Part shown: piece by piece, positions 1 through 8,889 of the stretch
How positions within the stretch are numbered: the stretch's first letter is position 1
Layout: each line of letters begins with the position of its first letter
NCBI GenBank assembly: GCA_903844055.1
Contig: CAIMSF010000203.1
Span: forward strand, 1 to 52,692
Direction of reading: 5' to 3'
Length of the DNA stretch: 52,692 bases
Source: an uncultured bacterium
GTDB taxonomy: Bacteria; Bacillota_I; Bacilli_A; Izemoplasmatales; Hujiaoplasmataceae
The notes under the pieces: generated by a model
Told to the model about the DNA's origin: nothing
Database searches by the model: none
The model's input: only the letters and a program-made list of their open reading frames with translations
Translations under genes and position numbers: made by a program

Positions 1-279
1 ATCAAGGGCGTCGGCTACCGCGCGTCGCTGAAGGACAGCCGCACGCTGGTTCTCAACGTCGGGTATTCCAATCCCGTCGAAATCCCGATTCCCGCCGGTC
101 TCACCTGCGACATCCCGATCAACACCGAAATCACGGTGAAGGGTGCGGACAAGCAGGCCGTCGGCGAATTCGCGGCCTACATCCGCAAAGTCCGCGAACC
201 CGAGCCGTATCTCGGCAAGGGCATCCGCTATCGCGGCGAGCACGTACGCCACAAGGAAGGAAAAACTGCTAAGAAATAG
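1..279 (+). CDS. rplF: 50S ribosomal protein L6 (C-terminal part)
   Basis: The window opens inside this gene, in frame 1, and it ends at a TAG stop. The visible 92 residues are the second half of L6: the start IKGVGYRA and the tail with [13 protein letters not shown] are hallmark L6 segments that contact 23S rRNA near the sarcin-ricin loop. The Lys-rich C-terminus is normal. The N-terminal half lies before the window. It is followed 17 bases later by rplR, as in the spc operon of Bacilli. It is absent from the ORF track because it has no start here. Confidence 0.96.
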   Translation: MKGVGYRASLKDSRTLVLNVGYSNPVEIPIPAGLTCDIPINTEITVKGADKQAVGEFAAYIRKVREPEPYLGKGIRYRGEHVRHKEGKTAKK

Positions 280-296
280 CAGGATGGTGATCGCAC

Positions 297-653
297 ATGT
301 ATACTCCTATCAATAAGAACGAACAACGGATCAAACGTCACGGCCGCTCCCGCGTGAATCTCGTCGGCACTCCCGACAGACCGCGCCTGAACGTGTTCCG
401 TTCGAATGCGGCGATCTATTGTCAGATCATCGACGACACCGTCGGAAACACCCTCGTGAGCGCATCCTCGCTCGAAGTCAAGGACCTCGTCGGCGGCAAC
501 ATCGCCGGCGCCAAGGTCGTCGGCAAGCTGATCGCGGCAAAGGCGATCGCGAAGGGCATCAAGAGCGTCGTATTCGACCGCGGCGGATACATCTACCACG
601 GAAGAGTCAAAGCATTGGCCGAAGCTGCTCGTGAAGCAGGGCTGGAATTCTAA
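297..653 (+). CDS. rplR: 50S ribosomal protein L18
   Basis: A 118-residue protein of the usual L18 length. It opens with a basic N-terminus ([12 protein letters not shown]) and continues with the conserved [10 protein letters not shown] segment and the [26 protein letters not shown] tail typical of bacterial L18. L18 binds 5S rRNA in the central protuberance of the large subunit. The ATG follows a GGATGGTGAT Shine-Dalgarno-like stretch. It sits between rplF and rpsE, the invariant spc-operon order, and is presumably cotranscribed. Confidence 0.97.
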   Translation: MYTPINKNEQRIKRHGRSRVNLVGTPDRPRLNVFRSNAAIYCQIIDDTVGNTLVSASSLEVKDLVGGNIAGAKVVGKLIAAKAIAKGIKSVVFDRGGYIYHGRVKALAEAAREAGLEF

Positions 654-664
654 GGAGGCAGACG

Positions 665-1222
665 ATGGAAACCAACGCAAGAGATAACAACGCCAACAAG
701 GAAAAGAAGCCGTTCCGCGGACCGAGACCGCCCAAGAAAGAAGAAAAGCTGTACGATGAGAAGGTCGTCTCGATCGGCCGCGTGACGAAAGTCGTCAAGG
801 GCGGCAAGCGTTTCAGCTTCGCCGCGATCGTCGTCATCGGCGACCGCAAGGGAACCGTCGGATTCGGCGCCGGCAAGGCCTCCGAAGTCCCGGACGCGAT
901 CAAGAAAGGCATCGAAGATGCCAAGAAGAACCTCGTCAAGATCAACCTGAACGGGACCACGATCCCGCATGAGGCGCTCGGCCACTACGGCGCCGCGAAG
1001 GTCATCATGCGTCCGGCCGTCGAAGGCACCGGCATCATCGCCGGCGGCGCCGTGCGCGCCGTCTTCGAACTGTCCGGCGTCCAGGACGTCCTCTCCAAGT
1101 CGCTTGGGGCCAACTCCCCGATCAACATGGTGCGCGCCACGATGGAAGCCCTCAACTCGATGAGAAACGTCGAGCAGGTCGCCGCCACCCGCGGACTCAA
1201 GTCCGAGGAGGTCTTGAAATAA
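665..1222 (+). CDS. rpsE: 30S ribosomal protein S5
   Basis: A 185-residue S5. The conserved double-stranded-RNA-binding part begins near residue 29 ([29 protein letters not shown]), followed by [17 protein letters not shown] and the C-terminal domain ([22 protein letters not shown]). About 28 charged residues rich in Lys, Asn and Pro precede the core, making it slightly longer than the common 160-170 residues. S5 acts in decoding accuracy at the mRNA entry side of the small subunit. A GGAGG SD lies just upstream, and the stop overlaps the rpmD start by one base. Confidence 0.97.
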   Translation: METNARDNNANKEKKPFRGPRPPKKEEKLYDEKVVSIGRVTKVVKGGKRFSFAAIVVIGDRKGTVGFGAGKASEVPDAIKKGIEDAKKNLVKINLNGTTIPHEALGHYGAAKVIMRPAVEGTGIIAGGAVRAVFELSGVQDVLSKSLGANSPINMVRATMEALNSMRNVEQVAATRGLKSEEVLK

Positions 1223-1404
1223 TGGCTCAGATCAAGATCACGCTCAACAAAAGCGTCATCGGCCACAAGCCGAACCAACTCAAAACCATCAAAGCCCTTG
1301 GCATGACCAAAACGCATTCGTCCGTCGTCAAGGAAGACACCGAAGCGCTGCGCGGGATGATCAACACGGTCGCCCACCTGGTCACGGTCGAGAACGTCAA
1401 GTAG
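1222..1404 (+). CDS. rpmD: 50S ribosomal protein L30
   Basis: A 60-residue protein matching L30 in size and in motifs: [33 protein letters not shown], then [16 protein letters not shown]30 is a small globular protein of the large subunit. Its ATG shares one base with the rpsE stop (TAATG), which implies translational coupling. The SD lies inside the end of rpsE (GAGGTC). Confidence 0.97.
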   Translation: MAQIKITLNKSVIGHKPNQLKTIKALGMTKTHSSVVKEDTEALRGMINTVAHLVTVENVK

Positions 1405-1417
1405 GAGGCGCACACAG

Positions 1418-1858
1418 ATGAAGCTCAATGAACTGAAACACGTCGACGGCGCCACGCATTACGGCAAGCGCAAAGGCCGCGGCACCTCGAGCGGCAACGG
1501 CAAGACCGCCGGCCGCGGACAAAAGGGACAGAAGTCCCGCAGCGGCGGCAACGTCCGGCCCGGATTCGAAGGCGGCCAGACGCCGCTCTTCAAGCGTCTC
1601 CCGAAGCGCGGCTTCACGAACTTCTTCCAGAAGCATTACGCGACGATCAACGTCGCCGACCTCGCGGGCTACCCGGAAAACACCGTGGTCAACCCCGAAC
1701 TGCTGCTGCGCGACGGACTCGTCAAGAACGTCGTGAGCGGCGTCAAGATTCTCGGAAACGGCTCGTTGAACGTCAAGCTCACGGTTCAGGCACACAAATT
1801 CACCGCGACGGCACAATCGATCATCGAAGCTGCTGGTGGACAAATCGAGGTCATCTGA
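1418..1858 (+). CDS. rplO: 50S ribosomal protein L15
   Basis: A 146-residue L15. It has the flexible Gly/Arg/Lys-rich N-terminus ([29 protein letters not shown]) that threads into 23S rRNA, the [17 protein letters not shown] motif, and the C-terminal globular domain ending in [12 protein letters not shown]. The start has a GGAGG SD. It ends one base before the secY ATG, so the two are probably coupled, as in other Bacilli. Confidence 0.97.
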   Translation: MKLNELKHVDGATHYGKRKGRGTSSGNGKTAGRGQKGQKSRSGGNVRPGFEGGQTPLFKRLPKRGFTNFFQKHYATINVADLAGYPENTVVNPELLLRDGLVKNVVSGVKILGNGSLNVKLTVQAHKFTATAQSIIEAAGGQIEVI

Positions 1859-1859
1859 C

Positions 1860-3224
1860 ATGGAGACCTTGAAGCGGCTTTTCAAGAACAAGGACGTTTT
1901 GAAGCGACTCGGCTTCACGCTGATCGCCTTCTTGGTCTTCAAGCTTCTCACCTATGTCACCATGCCCCTCATCGATCCGTCCTCCCTCACCGACCTGTTC
2001 GACAACAGCGGCTTCCTCGGCATCGTCAACTCGATCTCCGGTGACGCGCTGCGCAACTATTCGATCATCGCCCTCGGCATCAGCCCGTACATCACCGCCT
2101 CGATCGTCATCCAGCTCCTCCAGATGGACATCATCCCCGTCCTCAAGGAATGGACCGAAGAGGGCGAGGTCGGACGGGCCAAGATCGCCCGCCTCACCCG
2201 CTATGTGGCGATGGGCCTCGCCTTCGTGCAGGCCATCGCGATGACCTTCGCGTTCCACAGCTCCCAAGACGCCCTCTTCGAGTTCGGCGTCCGCGACTGG
2301 GCGACCGAAGGCGGACGGAACCTGTGGTTCCTCGTCTACTTCTACATCGCCGTCGTCCTCACCGCCGGAACCGCGTTCATGATCTGGCTCGCCGATCAGA
2401 TCACGCTGCACGGCATCGGCAACGGCTCCTCGATGCTGATCGTCGCCGGTATCATCATCTCCTTCCCGGGCACGATCGCCTCGCTCATCCAGTACTACAT
2501 CACCGACCCCGCCGGTGCGCTCGGAACGAACGTTTCCGCCGTGCAGGGCGAGTTCTGGGGATATGTCCTGTTCGGCGTCTGCATCCTGTTGTTCATCGTC
2601 GTCCTCGTCGGCATCACCTACATGCAGGGCGCTTCGCGCAAGATTCCGATCCAGTATGCGAACCGTCCCGCCGGATCCAAGTTCACCGGCAAGAACGAGT
2701 CGAACCTGCCGATCAAGATCAACTCCGCGAACGTGATCCCGGTCATCTTCGCCTCGATCCTGCTCTCGCTTCCCAACACGATCTTCAGCTACATCGAGTG
2801 GGGCGAGAACGCGGCGAGATGGCAGAACTGGCTCGGCCAGATCTTCGCCTACGACCAGCCGATCGGTTTCGCGCTGTACATCATCCTGATCTTCGTCTTC
2901 ACCTTCTTCTATTCCTTCATCATCATCAAGCCGGAAGATATCGCGGAAAACCTCCAGAAGTCGAACGCGTACATCCCCGGCGTACGTCCCGGTTTCGAAA
3001 CCGAATCCTACATCACGAAGACGCTGTTCCGCGTCACCGTCATCGGGGCCTTGTACCTCGTTGTCGTTGCCTCTCTTCCGATCATCGCCTCGATGGCCCT
3101 CGGCCATGACTACGCACAGATCGGCGGAACATCCCTCCTGATCATCGTCGGCGTCGCGCTCGAAACCGCGAAGCAGATCGAAACGGACACGCAGGACAAG
3201 GTCTACGCCGGCTTCATGAGGTAA
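1860..3224 (+). CDS. secY: Protein translocase subunit SecY
   Basis: The ORF track begins at an upstream GTG (1836) inside rplO. I start at ATG 1860, which gives METLKRLFKNKDVLKRLGFTLIAF, the usual SecY opening, and a 454-residue protein. The pattern is the ten-helix channel: a plug-region segment, LGISPYITASIVIQLLQMDIIP in helix 2, repeated hydrophobic segments, and the long cytoplasmic loop with RKIPIQYANRPAGSKFTG. SecY forms the protein-conducting pore with SecE, which is encoded at 37352 in this window. No SecG is seen here. The upstream gene is rplO and the downstream gene is adk, the standard order. Confidence 0.97.
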   Translation: METLKRLFKNKDVLKRLGFTLIAFLVFKLLTYVTMPLIDPSSLTDLFDNSGFLGIVNSISGDALRNYSIIALGISPYITASIVIQLLQMDIIPVLKEWTEEGEVGRAKIARLTRYVAMGLAFVQAIAMTFAFHSSQDALFEFGVRDWATEGGRNLWFLVYFYIAVVLTAGTAFMIWLADQITLHGIGNGSSMLIVAGIIISFPGTIASLIQYYITDPAGALGTNVSAVQGEFWGYVLFGVCILLFIVVLVGITYMQGASRKIPIQYANRPAGSKFTGKNESNLPIKINSANVIPVIFASILLSLPNTIFSYIEWGENAARWQNWLGQIFAYDQPIGFALYIILIFVFTFFYSFIIIKPEDIAENLQKSNAYIPGVRPGFETESYITKTLFRVTVIGALYLVVVASLPIIASMALGHDYAQIGGTSLLIIVGVALETAKQIETDTQDKVYAGFMR

Positions 3225-3229
3225 TCCTC

Positions 3230-3895
3230 ATGGTCAACATGCTGATCATGGGCAAGCCGGGCGCCGGCAAGGGGACGCTTGCGTCCAAGCTGCTCGAGCA
3301 TTACCGGCTCGCCCACATCTCCACCGGAAACATCTATCGCGAAGAGATCGCCAAGGGCTCGGCCATCGGCGTCGAAGCCCAGAAGTACATCTCGCAGGGA
3401 GAACTGGTTCCGGACGACATGACCAACGGGATCGTCTACGACATCCTCAAGCACCAACCGATGCCAAACGGCTTCATGCTCGACGGCTATCCCCGGACGA
3501 AAGCCCAGGCGATCGCCCTCGACGAGATGCTGCACGCGCTCGGGATCAAGCTCGACGTCGTCGTCAACATGGACATCGACGACGAGCTGTTGATGATCCG
3601 GATGGCCGGACGGCGCGTCTGCCCCAAGTGCGGCGCGACGTACAACGTCACGACGAAACCGCCGAAAACCGCGGGCGTCTGCGACGTCTGCGGCACGGCG
3701 CTGATCCAGCGCGCCGACGACTCCGAGGAATCGGTCAAGAACCGGCTCCGCATCTACAACAAGGCGACCCGGCCGCTGCTCGGCTATTATGAGAAAACGG
3801 ATCTTCTGATGACGGTCGACGGCGCCCTGCCGACCTTGACCGTCTTCGCCGAAATCGTTTCCAAACTGGACGGGATCAACCGTGGTCACCATTAA
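3230..3895 (+). CDS. adk: Adenylate kinase, zinc-binding LID type
   Basis: A 221-residue adenylate kinase that interconverts ATP+AMP and 2 ADP. The P-loop is GKPGAGKGT at residues 8-16. The NMP-binding region ([12 protein letters not shown]) and [11 protein letters not shown] follow. The LID carries four cysteines (C131, C134, C151, C154; CPKCG and CDVCG), the zinc-binding version common in Gram-positive bacteria. The start ATG is 5 bases after the secY stop. M4 is an alternative start. The gene overlaps map by 14 bases. Confidence 0.97.
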   Translation: MVNMLIMGKPGAGKGTLASKLLEHYRLAHISTGNIYREEIAKGSAIGVEAQKYISQGELVPDDMTNGIVYDILKHQPMPNGFMLDGYPRTKAQAIALDEMLHALGIKLDVVVNMDIDDELLMIRMAGRRVCPKCGATYNVTTKPPKTAGVCDVCGTALIQRADDSEESVKNRLRIYNKATRPLLGYYEKTDLLMTVDGALPTLTVFAEIVSKLDGINRGHH

Positions 3896-4640
3896 GTCGG
3901 AACGTGAAATCACCCTCATGCGGGAAGCCGGACGGATCGTCGCCCTGGCCCACCGCGAGGTCGCAAAACACATCAAGCCCGGCGTCACGACCGCCCAGCT
4001 CGACGAGATCGTCGAGCGGACGATCCTGTCGCAGGACGCGGTCCCTTCCTTCAAGGGCTACAACGGGTTCCCCGCGGCGGCGTGCATCTCGGTGAACGAG
4101 GTCGTCATCCACGGGATCCCGTCGTCCAAGAAGACCTTGAAGGCGGGGGACATCGTGTCCGTCGACATCGGCGCGACCTACAAGGGATACCACGGCGATT
4201 CCGCCTGGACCTATCCCTGCGGCGAGATCAGCCCCGCCGCGCAAAAACTGCTTTCCGCCACCGAAGGCAGCCTGTTTTCCGGACTCGCGTTCGCGAAGGG
4301 CGGAAATCGCCTCACCGACATCTCCCATGCGGTCCAGACGTTCGCCGAAGCGCAAGGCTTCAGCGTCGTCCGCGACTTCACCGGACACGGCATCGGGAAA
4401 GAACTCCATGAAGATCCCCAGATCCTCAATTACGGCGCGCCCGGTCGCGGCATCACGCTTCGTCCCGGGATGACGATCGCGGTCGAACCGATGATCAACG
4501 CCGGCAGAAAAGAAGTCAAAGTGCTCAAGGACGGTTGGACGACCGTCACGCTGGACGGCAGTCTCAGCGCCCATTTCGAGCACACCGTCCTCATCACCGA
4601 AACGGGATATGAGATTTTGACGAAAGTCGAGAAGGAGTGA
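3882..4640 (+). CDS. map: Methionine aminopeptidase, type I
   Basis: A 252-residue type Ia methionine aminopeptidase that removes the initiator Met from nascent proteins. The five metal ligands are visible in order: Asp in VSVDIGA, Asp in YHGDSAW, His in [12 protein letters not shown], Glu in IAVEPMIN, and Glu in AHFEHTV. It starts at GTG 3882 ([21 protein letters not shown]), inside the end of adk, indicating translational coupling. The adk-map-infA order is conserved in Bacilli. Confidence 0.96.
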   Translation: MVTIKSEREITLMREAGRIVALAHREVAKHIKPGVTTAQLDEIVERTILSQDAVPSFKGYNGFPAAACISVNEVVIHGIPSSKKTLKAGDIVSVDIGATYKGYHGDSAWTYPCGEISPAAQKLLSATEGSLFSGLAFAKGGNRLTDISHAVQTFAEAQGFSVVRDFTGHGIGKELHEDPQILNYGAPGRGITLRPGMTIAVEPMINAGRKEVKVLKDGWTTVTLDGSLSAHFEHTVLITETGYEILTKVEKE

Positions 4641-4644
4641 TTCG

Positions 4645-4866
4645 ATGGCTAAGAAAGATGACGTGATCGAGATGCTCGGCACGGTCGTGGAAGTATTGCC
4701 GAACGCGCAGTTTATCGTCGAACTGGAAATCGGGCATCGCATCATCGGCCACGTTTCTGGTAAAATCCGCATGAACTACATACGCATTTTACCAGGTGAC
4801 AAAGTCAAGGTCGAACTGTCGACCTATGATTTAACACGTGGACGCATCACCTACCGCATCAATTGA
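4645..4866 (+). CDS. infA: Translation initiation factor IF-1
   Basis: A 73-residue OB-fold protein, the normal IF-1 length. Conserved stretches are [48 protein letters not shown] and [11 protein letters not shown]-1 binds the ribosomal A site during initiation. It has a strong SD (GAAGGAG) overlapping the end of map. It is followed by rpmJ, as usual. Confidence 0.97.
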   Translation: MAKKDDVIEMLGTVVEVLPNAQFIVELEIGHRIIGHVSGKIRMNYIRILPGDKVKVELSTYDLTRGRITYRIN

Positions 4867-4894
4867 CACACCTAAAAATCATTGGAGGCAAAGC

Positions 4895-5011
4895 ATGAAA
4901 ATCAGACCGTCCGTCAAGAAAATCTGCGACAAGTGCAAAATCATCAAGCGCCATGGCAACGTCATGGTGATCTGCGAAAATCCGAAACACAAACAAAGAC
5001 AAGGAAAGTAG
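4895..5011 (+). CDS. rpmJ: 50S ribosomal protein L36
   Basis: This 38-residue gene is too short for the ORF track. The protein [21 protein letters not shown] and following residues is classic zinc-containing L36, with Cys11, Cys14, Cys27 and His32 as ligands (the C+ form). The SD is TGGAGGC, 7 bases before the ATG. It lies between infA and rpsM, its conserved place. L36 helps organise 23S rRNA in the large subunit. Confidence 0.97.
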   Translation: MKIRPSVKKICDKCKIIKRHGNVMVICENPKHKQRQGK

Positions 5012-5021
5012 GAGGTAAACA

Positions 5022-5387
5022 ATGGCTCGCATTGCAGGAGTAGACATTCCGAGGGAAAAACGCGTCGTGATTTCCCTCTGCTACATTTACGGGATCGGCA
5101 AGACCCTGTCCCAGCGGATCCTCAAGGTCACGAACATTTCCGAAGACAAGCGCGTCAAGGATCTCACCGACGACGAACTCGTCCGGATCCGCACCGAAGT
5201 CGCGAAGTACAAGGTCGAGGGCGATCTCCGTCGTGAAGTCGCGCTCAACATCAAGCGGTTGATCGAAATCGGTTCCTACCGCGGCATCCGCCATCGCAAA
5301 GGCCTCCCGACCCGCGGTCAGAACACGCGGAACAACGCGCGTACCCGCAAGGGACCGCGGAAGACCATCGCGAACAAGAAGAAATAG
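5022..5387 (+). CDS. rpsM: 30S ribosomal protein S13
   Basis: A 121-residue S13. It has the helix-two-turns-helix start [64 protein letters not shown], and a Lys-rich tail that reaches the tRNA in the P site. The SD is AGGAGG. The order is rpmJ-rpsM-rpsK-rpoA-rplQ, as in the alpha operon of Bacilli. Confidence 0.98.
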   Translation: MARIAGVDIPREKRVVISLCYIYGIGKTLSQRILKVTNISEDKRVKDLTDDELVRIRTEVAKYKVEGDLRREVALNIKRLIEIGSYRGIRHRKGLPTRGQNTRNNARTRKGPRKTIANKKK

Positions 5388-5400
5388 GAGGACATGATCA

Positions 5401-5790
5401 ATGGCACGTACCGTCGTTACTAAGAAGCGTCGTCTGAAGAAGAACATTCCGCTCGGAGTCGCCCACATTCATTCGACTTTCAACAACACCATCATCACCA
5501 TCACCGACCCGGCCGGCAACGCGATCGCGTGGAGCTCCTCCGGAGCGGTCGGATACAAGGGCAGCCGCAAGTCGACCCCCTACGCCGCCGGCCTCGCTTC
5601 CGAAGCCTGCGCCAAGGCCGCCATGGAAAACGGCGTCCAAAGAGTCGAAGTCTCCGTCAAGGGGCCCGGTCCCGGCCGCGAAGCCGCGATCAGAAGCCTG
5701 CAAGTCGCCGGTCTCGAAATCACCGCGATCAAGGACGTCACTCCGGTTCCCCACAACGGATGCCGTCCGCCGAAACGGCCGCGCGGCTAA
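5401..5790 (+). CDS. rpsK: 30S ribosomal protein S11
   Basis: A 129-residue S11. Conserved segments include [61 protein letters not shown], and the tail [24 protein letters not shown]11 sits on the small-subunit platform and contacts the Shine-Dalgarno helix. The SD is GGAGGAC. It is followed by rpoA after 12 bases. Confidence 0.98.
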   Translation: MARTVVTKKRRLKKNIPLGVAHIHSTFNNTIITITDPAGNAIAWSSSGAVGYKGSRKSTPYAAGLASEACAKAAMENGVQRVEVSVKGPGPGREAAIRSLQVAGLEITAIKDVTPVPHNGCRPPKRPRG

Positions 5791-5802
5791 GGGGGCGTCA
5801 AC

Positions 5803-6756
5803 ATGAAGGACTTGAAATTCGAAAAGCCGAAGACCATCACCGAAGAAATCAACGAGAATTATGGTCGTTTCGTCGTCACTCCGTTGGATCGCGGCTTTGG
5901 AATTACCATCGGTAACTCCCTGAGACGAGTTTTATTGTCTTCCTTGCCCGGCGCCGCGATCATCAACCTGCAAATCGACGAAGTCAGCCATGAGTTCACC
6001 GCGATCGAGAACGTCGTCGAAGACGTCACCGCGATCGTCCTGAACCTGAAGGGCGTCGTCCTCACCATCGATTCGAACAACCCGGCCGTCGAGAAGCGGC
6101 TCGAGATCATCGTCGAAGGACCGTGCGACGTCACCGCCGAGGACATCATCGCCGACGACGAAGTCGAAATCATCAATCCGGACCACTATATCTGCCACGT
6201 CAACAAGGGCAAGCGTTTCCGCATGGTCATGAACGCCCGCAAGGGCAACGGCTACGTTTCCGCCGACAAGAACGCCGCGTTCCGCGAGAACAAGGTCGGG
6301 GTCATCCCGATCGACTCGCTCTACACGCCCGTCGTCCGCGCCAACTACACCGTCGACAAGACCCGCGTCGACGACAACGCCGACTACGACAAGCTCACCG
6401 TCGAAGTCTGGACGAACGGCTCGATCGGACCGAAGGAAGCCATCGGGATGGCCGCCAAGATGCTCATCGACCACCTGCATTCCGTCGTCGAACTCTCGAC
6501 CCGCGCGATGGCCGAAGACTTCATGATCGAACGCAAGTCGGAAGAATCCTCCAGAAACCTGGAGAAGCCGATCGAAGACCTCGATCTCTCGGTCAGAAGC
6601 TACAACTGCCTGAAACGCGCCGGCATCCACACCCTCGGAGAACTCATCGAGAAGACCGAAGAAGACATGATGAAGGTCCGCAACCTTGGCAAGAAATCGT
6701 TGAAAGAAGTCAAACAGAAGCTCGAAGAACTCGGCTTGGGTCTGGCGAAACACTAA
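5803..6756 (+). CDS. rpoA: DNA-directed RNA polymerase subunit alpha
   Basis: A 317-residue alpha subunit. The N-terminal domain (dimerisation and beta/beta' assembly) includes [34 protein letters not shown]. The C-terminal DNA- and activator-binding domain includes [48 protein letters not shown]. The length is normal. It lies in the alpha operon between rpsK and rplQ. Its partner subunits rpoB and rpoC are encoded at the other end of this window. Confidence 0.98.
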   Translation: MKDLKFEKPKTITEEINENYGRFVVTPLDRGFGITIGNSLRRVLLSSLPGAAIINLQIDEVSHEFTAIENVVEDVTAIVLNLKGVVLTIDSNNPAVEKRLEIIVEGPCDVTAEDIIADDEVEIINPDHYICHVNKGKRFRMVMNARKGNGYVSADKNAAFRENKVGVIPIDSLYTPVVRANYTVDKTRVDDNADYDKLTVEVWTNGSIGPKEAIGMAAKMLIDHLHSVVELSTRAMAEDFMIERKSEESSRNLEKPIEDLDLSVRSYNCLKRAGIHTLGELIEKTEEDMMKVRNLGKKSLKEVKQKLEELGLGLAKH

Positions 6757-6770
6757 ATCAGGAGGCAATC

Positions 6771-7130
6771 ATGGCTAGAGGATATGCAAAACTTCACCGG
6801 GACAGCTCAAGCCGCAAGGCGCTCATCCGCGATCTCGCGACGCAACTCATCCTGCACGGACGGATCGAGACGTCCACGGTCAAGGCGAAGGAACTCCGCC
6901 GCACCGTCGAACATCTGATCACGCTCGCCAAGCAGGGCGACCTCGCGTCGATCCGGCTGGCGGGACGCACCGTCCGCCCGCTCGAGATCGACGACCAGAC
7001 CGCGCTGCAGAAGCTGTTCAAGGAGATCGGACCGAAATACAAGGACCGCAACGGCGGATACACCCGCATCTACCGCGTCGGCTACCGCCTGGGCGATTCC
7101 TGCCCGATGGCGATCATCGAACTCGTTTAA
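6771..7130 (+). CDS. rplQ: 50S ribosomal protein L17
   Basis: The ORF track shows this only as the tail of a long open frame beginning at 6123. The real start is ATG 6771 behind AGGAGGC, giving 119 residues. The protein [44 protein letters not shown] is standard L17, ending in a compact C-terminal part ([23 protein letters not shown]). It is the last gene of the ribosomal operon and is followed at once by a terminator. Confidence 0.97.
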   Translation: MARGYAKLHRDSSSRKALIRDLATQLILHGRIETSTVKAKELRRTVEHLITLAKQGDLASIRLAGRTVRPLEIDDQTALQKLFKEIGPKYKDRNGGYTRIYRVGYRLGDSCPMAIIELV

Positions 7131-7143
7131 GCGAATCGAAACG

Positions 7144-7176
7144 CCGCGACCCCCGAAGAGGCCGCGGTTTTTTCTT
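7144..7176 (+). terminator. Intrinsic terminator after rplQ
   Basis: The hairpin arms CCGCGACC and GGCCGCGG form 8 pairs with one A-C mismatch and are followed by a T6 run. It lies 14 bases after the rplQ stop and probably ends the ribosomal operon. Confidence 0.85.
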
Positions 7177-7192
7177 TCCCGCGGTTCCGCGT

Positions 7193-7213
7193 GCGCGGAA
7201 TGCGCGCTTTTTT
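7193..7213 (+). terminator. Second, tandem terminator before the ecf operon
   Basis: A small GC-only hairpin (GCGCG / CGCGC, 5-base loop) is followed by T6. It lies directly upstream of the ecfA1 promoter, so read-through from the ribosomal genes would be cut twice. Confidence 0.55.
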
Positions 7214-7221
7214 GGTATAAT
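7213..7221 (+). promoter_or_regulatory. Extended -10 promoter for ecfA1A2T-truA
   Basis: TGGTATAAT is a perfect -10 hexamer with the TG extension. No convincing -35 hexamer is present, which fits an extended -10 promoter. Transcription would start near 7228. Confidence 0.6.
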
Positions 7222-7240
7222 AGGAATGTTACTGGTGGTG

Positions 7241-8053
7241 ATGCTCTTGAGTTTCCTGGAAATCCGGAACCTGTCGTTTTCCTACAATCAGAAGCGGATG
7301 GTCCTGAAGCACGTCGATCTCGCGGTCGAACGGGGCGAATGGATCGCCGTCCTCGGCCATAACGGATCCGGCAAGTCGACGCTCGCGAAAACGATCGTCG
7401 GGCTTTTGCGTCCCGCCGAAGGCACGATCACGGTCGACGGGATCACGCTCTCCGACGAGACCGCCTACGACGTCCGCCGCAAGGTCGGGATCGTCTTCCA
7501 GAACCCCGACAACCAGTTCGTCGGCGTCACCGTCAAGGACGACATCGCCTTCGGGATGGAAAACCTCTCGGTACCGAAGGAAGAGATGCTACAGAAGATC
7601 GCCTTCTACGCCGAAAAGGTCGGGATGGCGGACTATCTTGACAAGGAGCCCTCGGCCCTTTCGGGCGGACAGAAGCAGCGGATCGCGATCGCCGGGATCC
7701 TCGCGATGAAGACCGACATGATCATCTTCGACGAGGCGACCTCGATGCTCGACCCGACCAGCCGCCGCGAACTGATGGACTACATCAAGACCCTCCACCA
7801 AGAGGGCCTCACCATCCTGATGATCACCCATGACATCGAAGAAGCCCTGATGGCCGACCGCCTGGTCGTCCTGAAGGACGGCGCCGTCTTCGCCGACGAC
7901 ACCGCCGAACACCTCTTCCAACGCCCCGAGGCGTTCCGGGAAGCCTACCTGGAATTGCCATCAGCGCTTCGAATCTATTATGAACTGGAGGCGGCCGGGG
8001 ACATGACGCCCCCGCTCGCGACGACCCTATGGCGATTCGGTTCCGGCAAGTAA
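7241..8053 (+). CDS. ecfA1: ECF transporter energy-coupling ATPase EcfA1
   Basis: One of two ATPases of the energy-coupling-factor vitamin/metal importer shared by many S components. Walker A is GHNGSGKST (about residues 39-47), the signature is LSGGQKQR, Walker B is MIIFDEATSMLD, and the switch His is in ITHD. The track starts at ATG 7226, but that codon sits where transcription should begin. ATG 7241 gives 270 residues. TTG 7247 is also possible because GGTGGTG is spaced better for it. The gene overlaps ecfA2 by 25 bases. Gene order after rplQ is standard for Bacilli. Confidence 0.93.
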   Translation: MLLSFLEIRNLSFSYNQKRMVLKHVDLAVERGEWIAVLGHNGSGKSTLAKTIVGLLRPAEGTITVDGITLSDETAYDVRRKVGIVFQNPDNQFVGVTVKDDIAFGMENLSVPKEEMLQKIAFYAEKVGMADYLDKEPSALSGGQKQRIAIAGILAMKTDMIIFDEATSMLDPTSRRELMDYIKTLHQEGLTILMITHDIEEALMADRLVVLKDGAVFADDTAEHLFQRPEAFREAYLELPSALRIYYELEAAGDMTPPLATTLWRFGSGK

Positions 8054-8889
8054 GCTACGCGTACCCGGGCTACGGCCTCGGGAACTACGACGCGATCAAG
8101 GACATCACGCTCGACATCGCGGCGAAAGGCGAATTCATCGCGCTCGTCGGGCAGACCGGCAGCGGCAAGTCGACGCTCGCCCAGCACATGAACGCGCTCA
8201 TCTTCCCGACCGAAGGCACGGTCGAGATCTTCGGAAAGACCGTCGGTCCGAAGCGCGACCGCAACATCAAGTACAACGAGCTCCGCCGCCAGGTCGGGCT
8301 CGTCTTCCAGTTTCCGGAATACCAGCTCTTCGAGGAAACCGTCGAGAAGGACATCATGTTCGGCCCGATGAATTTCGGCGTTCCCGAAGAGGAAGCGCGG
8401 ACGATGGCGTGGAACGCGCTCGGCCTCGTCGGGCTCGGACCGACGTATCTGAAGCGCAACCCGCTCAACCTTTCGGGCGGTGAGAAGAAGCGCGTCTCAA
8501 TCGCCGGGATCCTCGCGATGGACCCACAGATCCTCGTCCTCGACGAACCGACCTCCGGACTCGACCCGCGGGGCAAGGCGACGATGATGGACCTCTTCAG
8601 GTCGATCCGCGAAAAGACCGGGAAGACGATCGTCGTGATTACCCACGACATGGACCTCGTCTACGAATACATGGACCGCGTGCTCGTCCTCGACAAGGGG
8701 ACGCTCGCCTTCGACGGCACCCCCGACGAACTGTTCCACATGCCTCGTCTCGATCGGCTCCATCTCGACTATCCCGCGACGATCCGCGTCCTGTCCGCCG
8801 TCGCAAAGGACCTCGGGATCGCGATCGACGTCTACCAGAAGGACGTCGCGTCCGCGGTATCCGCGATCCAAAAGGCGGTGCGGCCATGA
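8029..8889 (+). CDS. ecfA2: ECF transporter energy-coupling ATPase EcfA2
   Basis: The second ECF ATPase, 286 residues. It starts MAIRFRQVSYAYPGYGLGNYDAIKDI. Walker A is GQTGSGKST, the signature is NLSGGEKKRVSIA (the GGEKKR form typical of EcfA2), Walker B is ILVLDEPTSGLD, and the H-loop is ITHD. It pairs with EcfA1 on the cytoplasmic face of EcfT. It overlaps ecfA1 by 25 bases and ecfT by 4 bases, so the three are translated as a coupled unit. Confidence 0.94.
   Translation: MAIRFRQVSYAYPGYGLGNYDAIKDITLDIAAKGEFIALVGQTGSGKSTLAQHMNALIFPTEGTVEIFGKTVGPKRDRNIKYNELRRQVGLVFQFPEYQLFEETVEKDIMFGPMNFGVPEEEARTMAWNALGLVGLGPTYLKRNPLNLSGGEKKRVSIAGILAMDPQILVLDEPTSGLDPRGKATMMDLFRSIREKTGKTIVVITHDMDLVYEYMDRVLVLDKGTLAFDGTPDELFHMPRLDRLHLDYPATIRVLSAVAKDLGIAIDVYQKDVASAVSAIQKAVRP

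Noticed and set aside
4863-4868. TTGACA after infA
   Set aside because: No -10 hexamer lies 16-18 bases downstream; it spans the infA stop by chance.
6123-7130. 335-aa ORF ending in L17
   Set aside because: The first two thirds are an out-of-frame Arg-rich translation of rpoA. Only the 119 residues from 6771 are real.
7226-7240. ATG 7226 as the ecfA1 start
   Set aside because: It lies only 5 bases from the -10 element, at or before the expected transcription start, and no SD precedes it.
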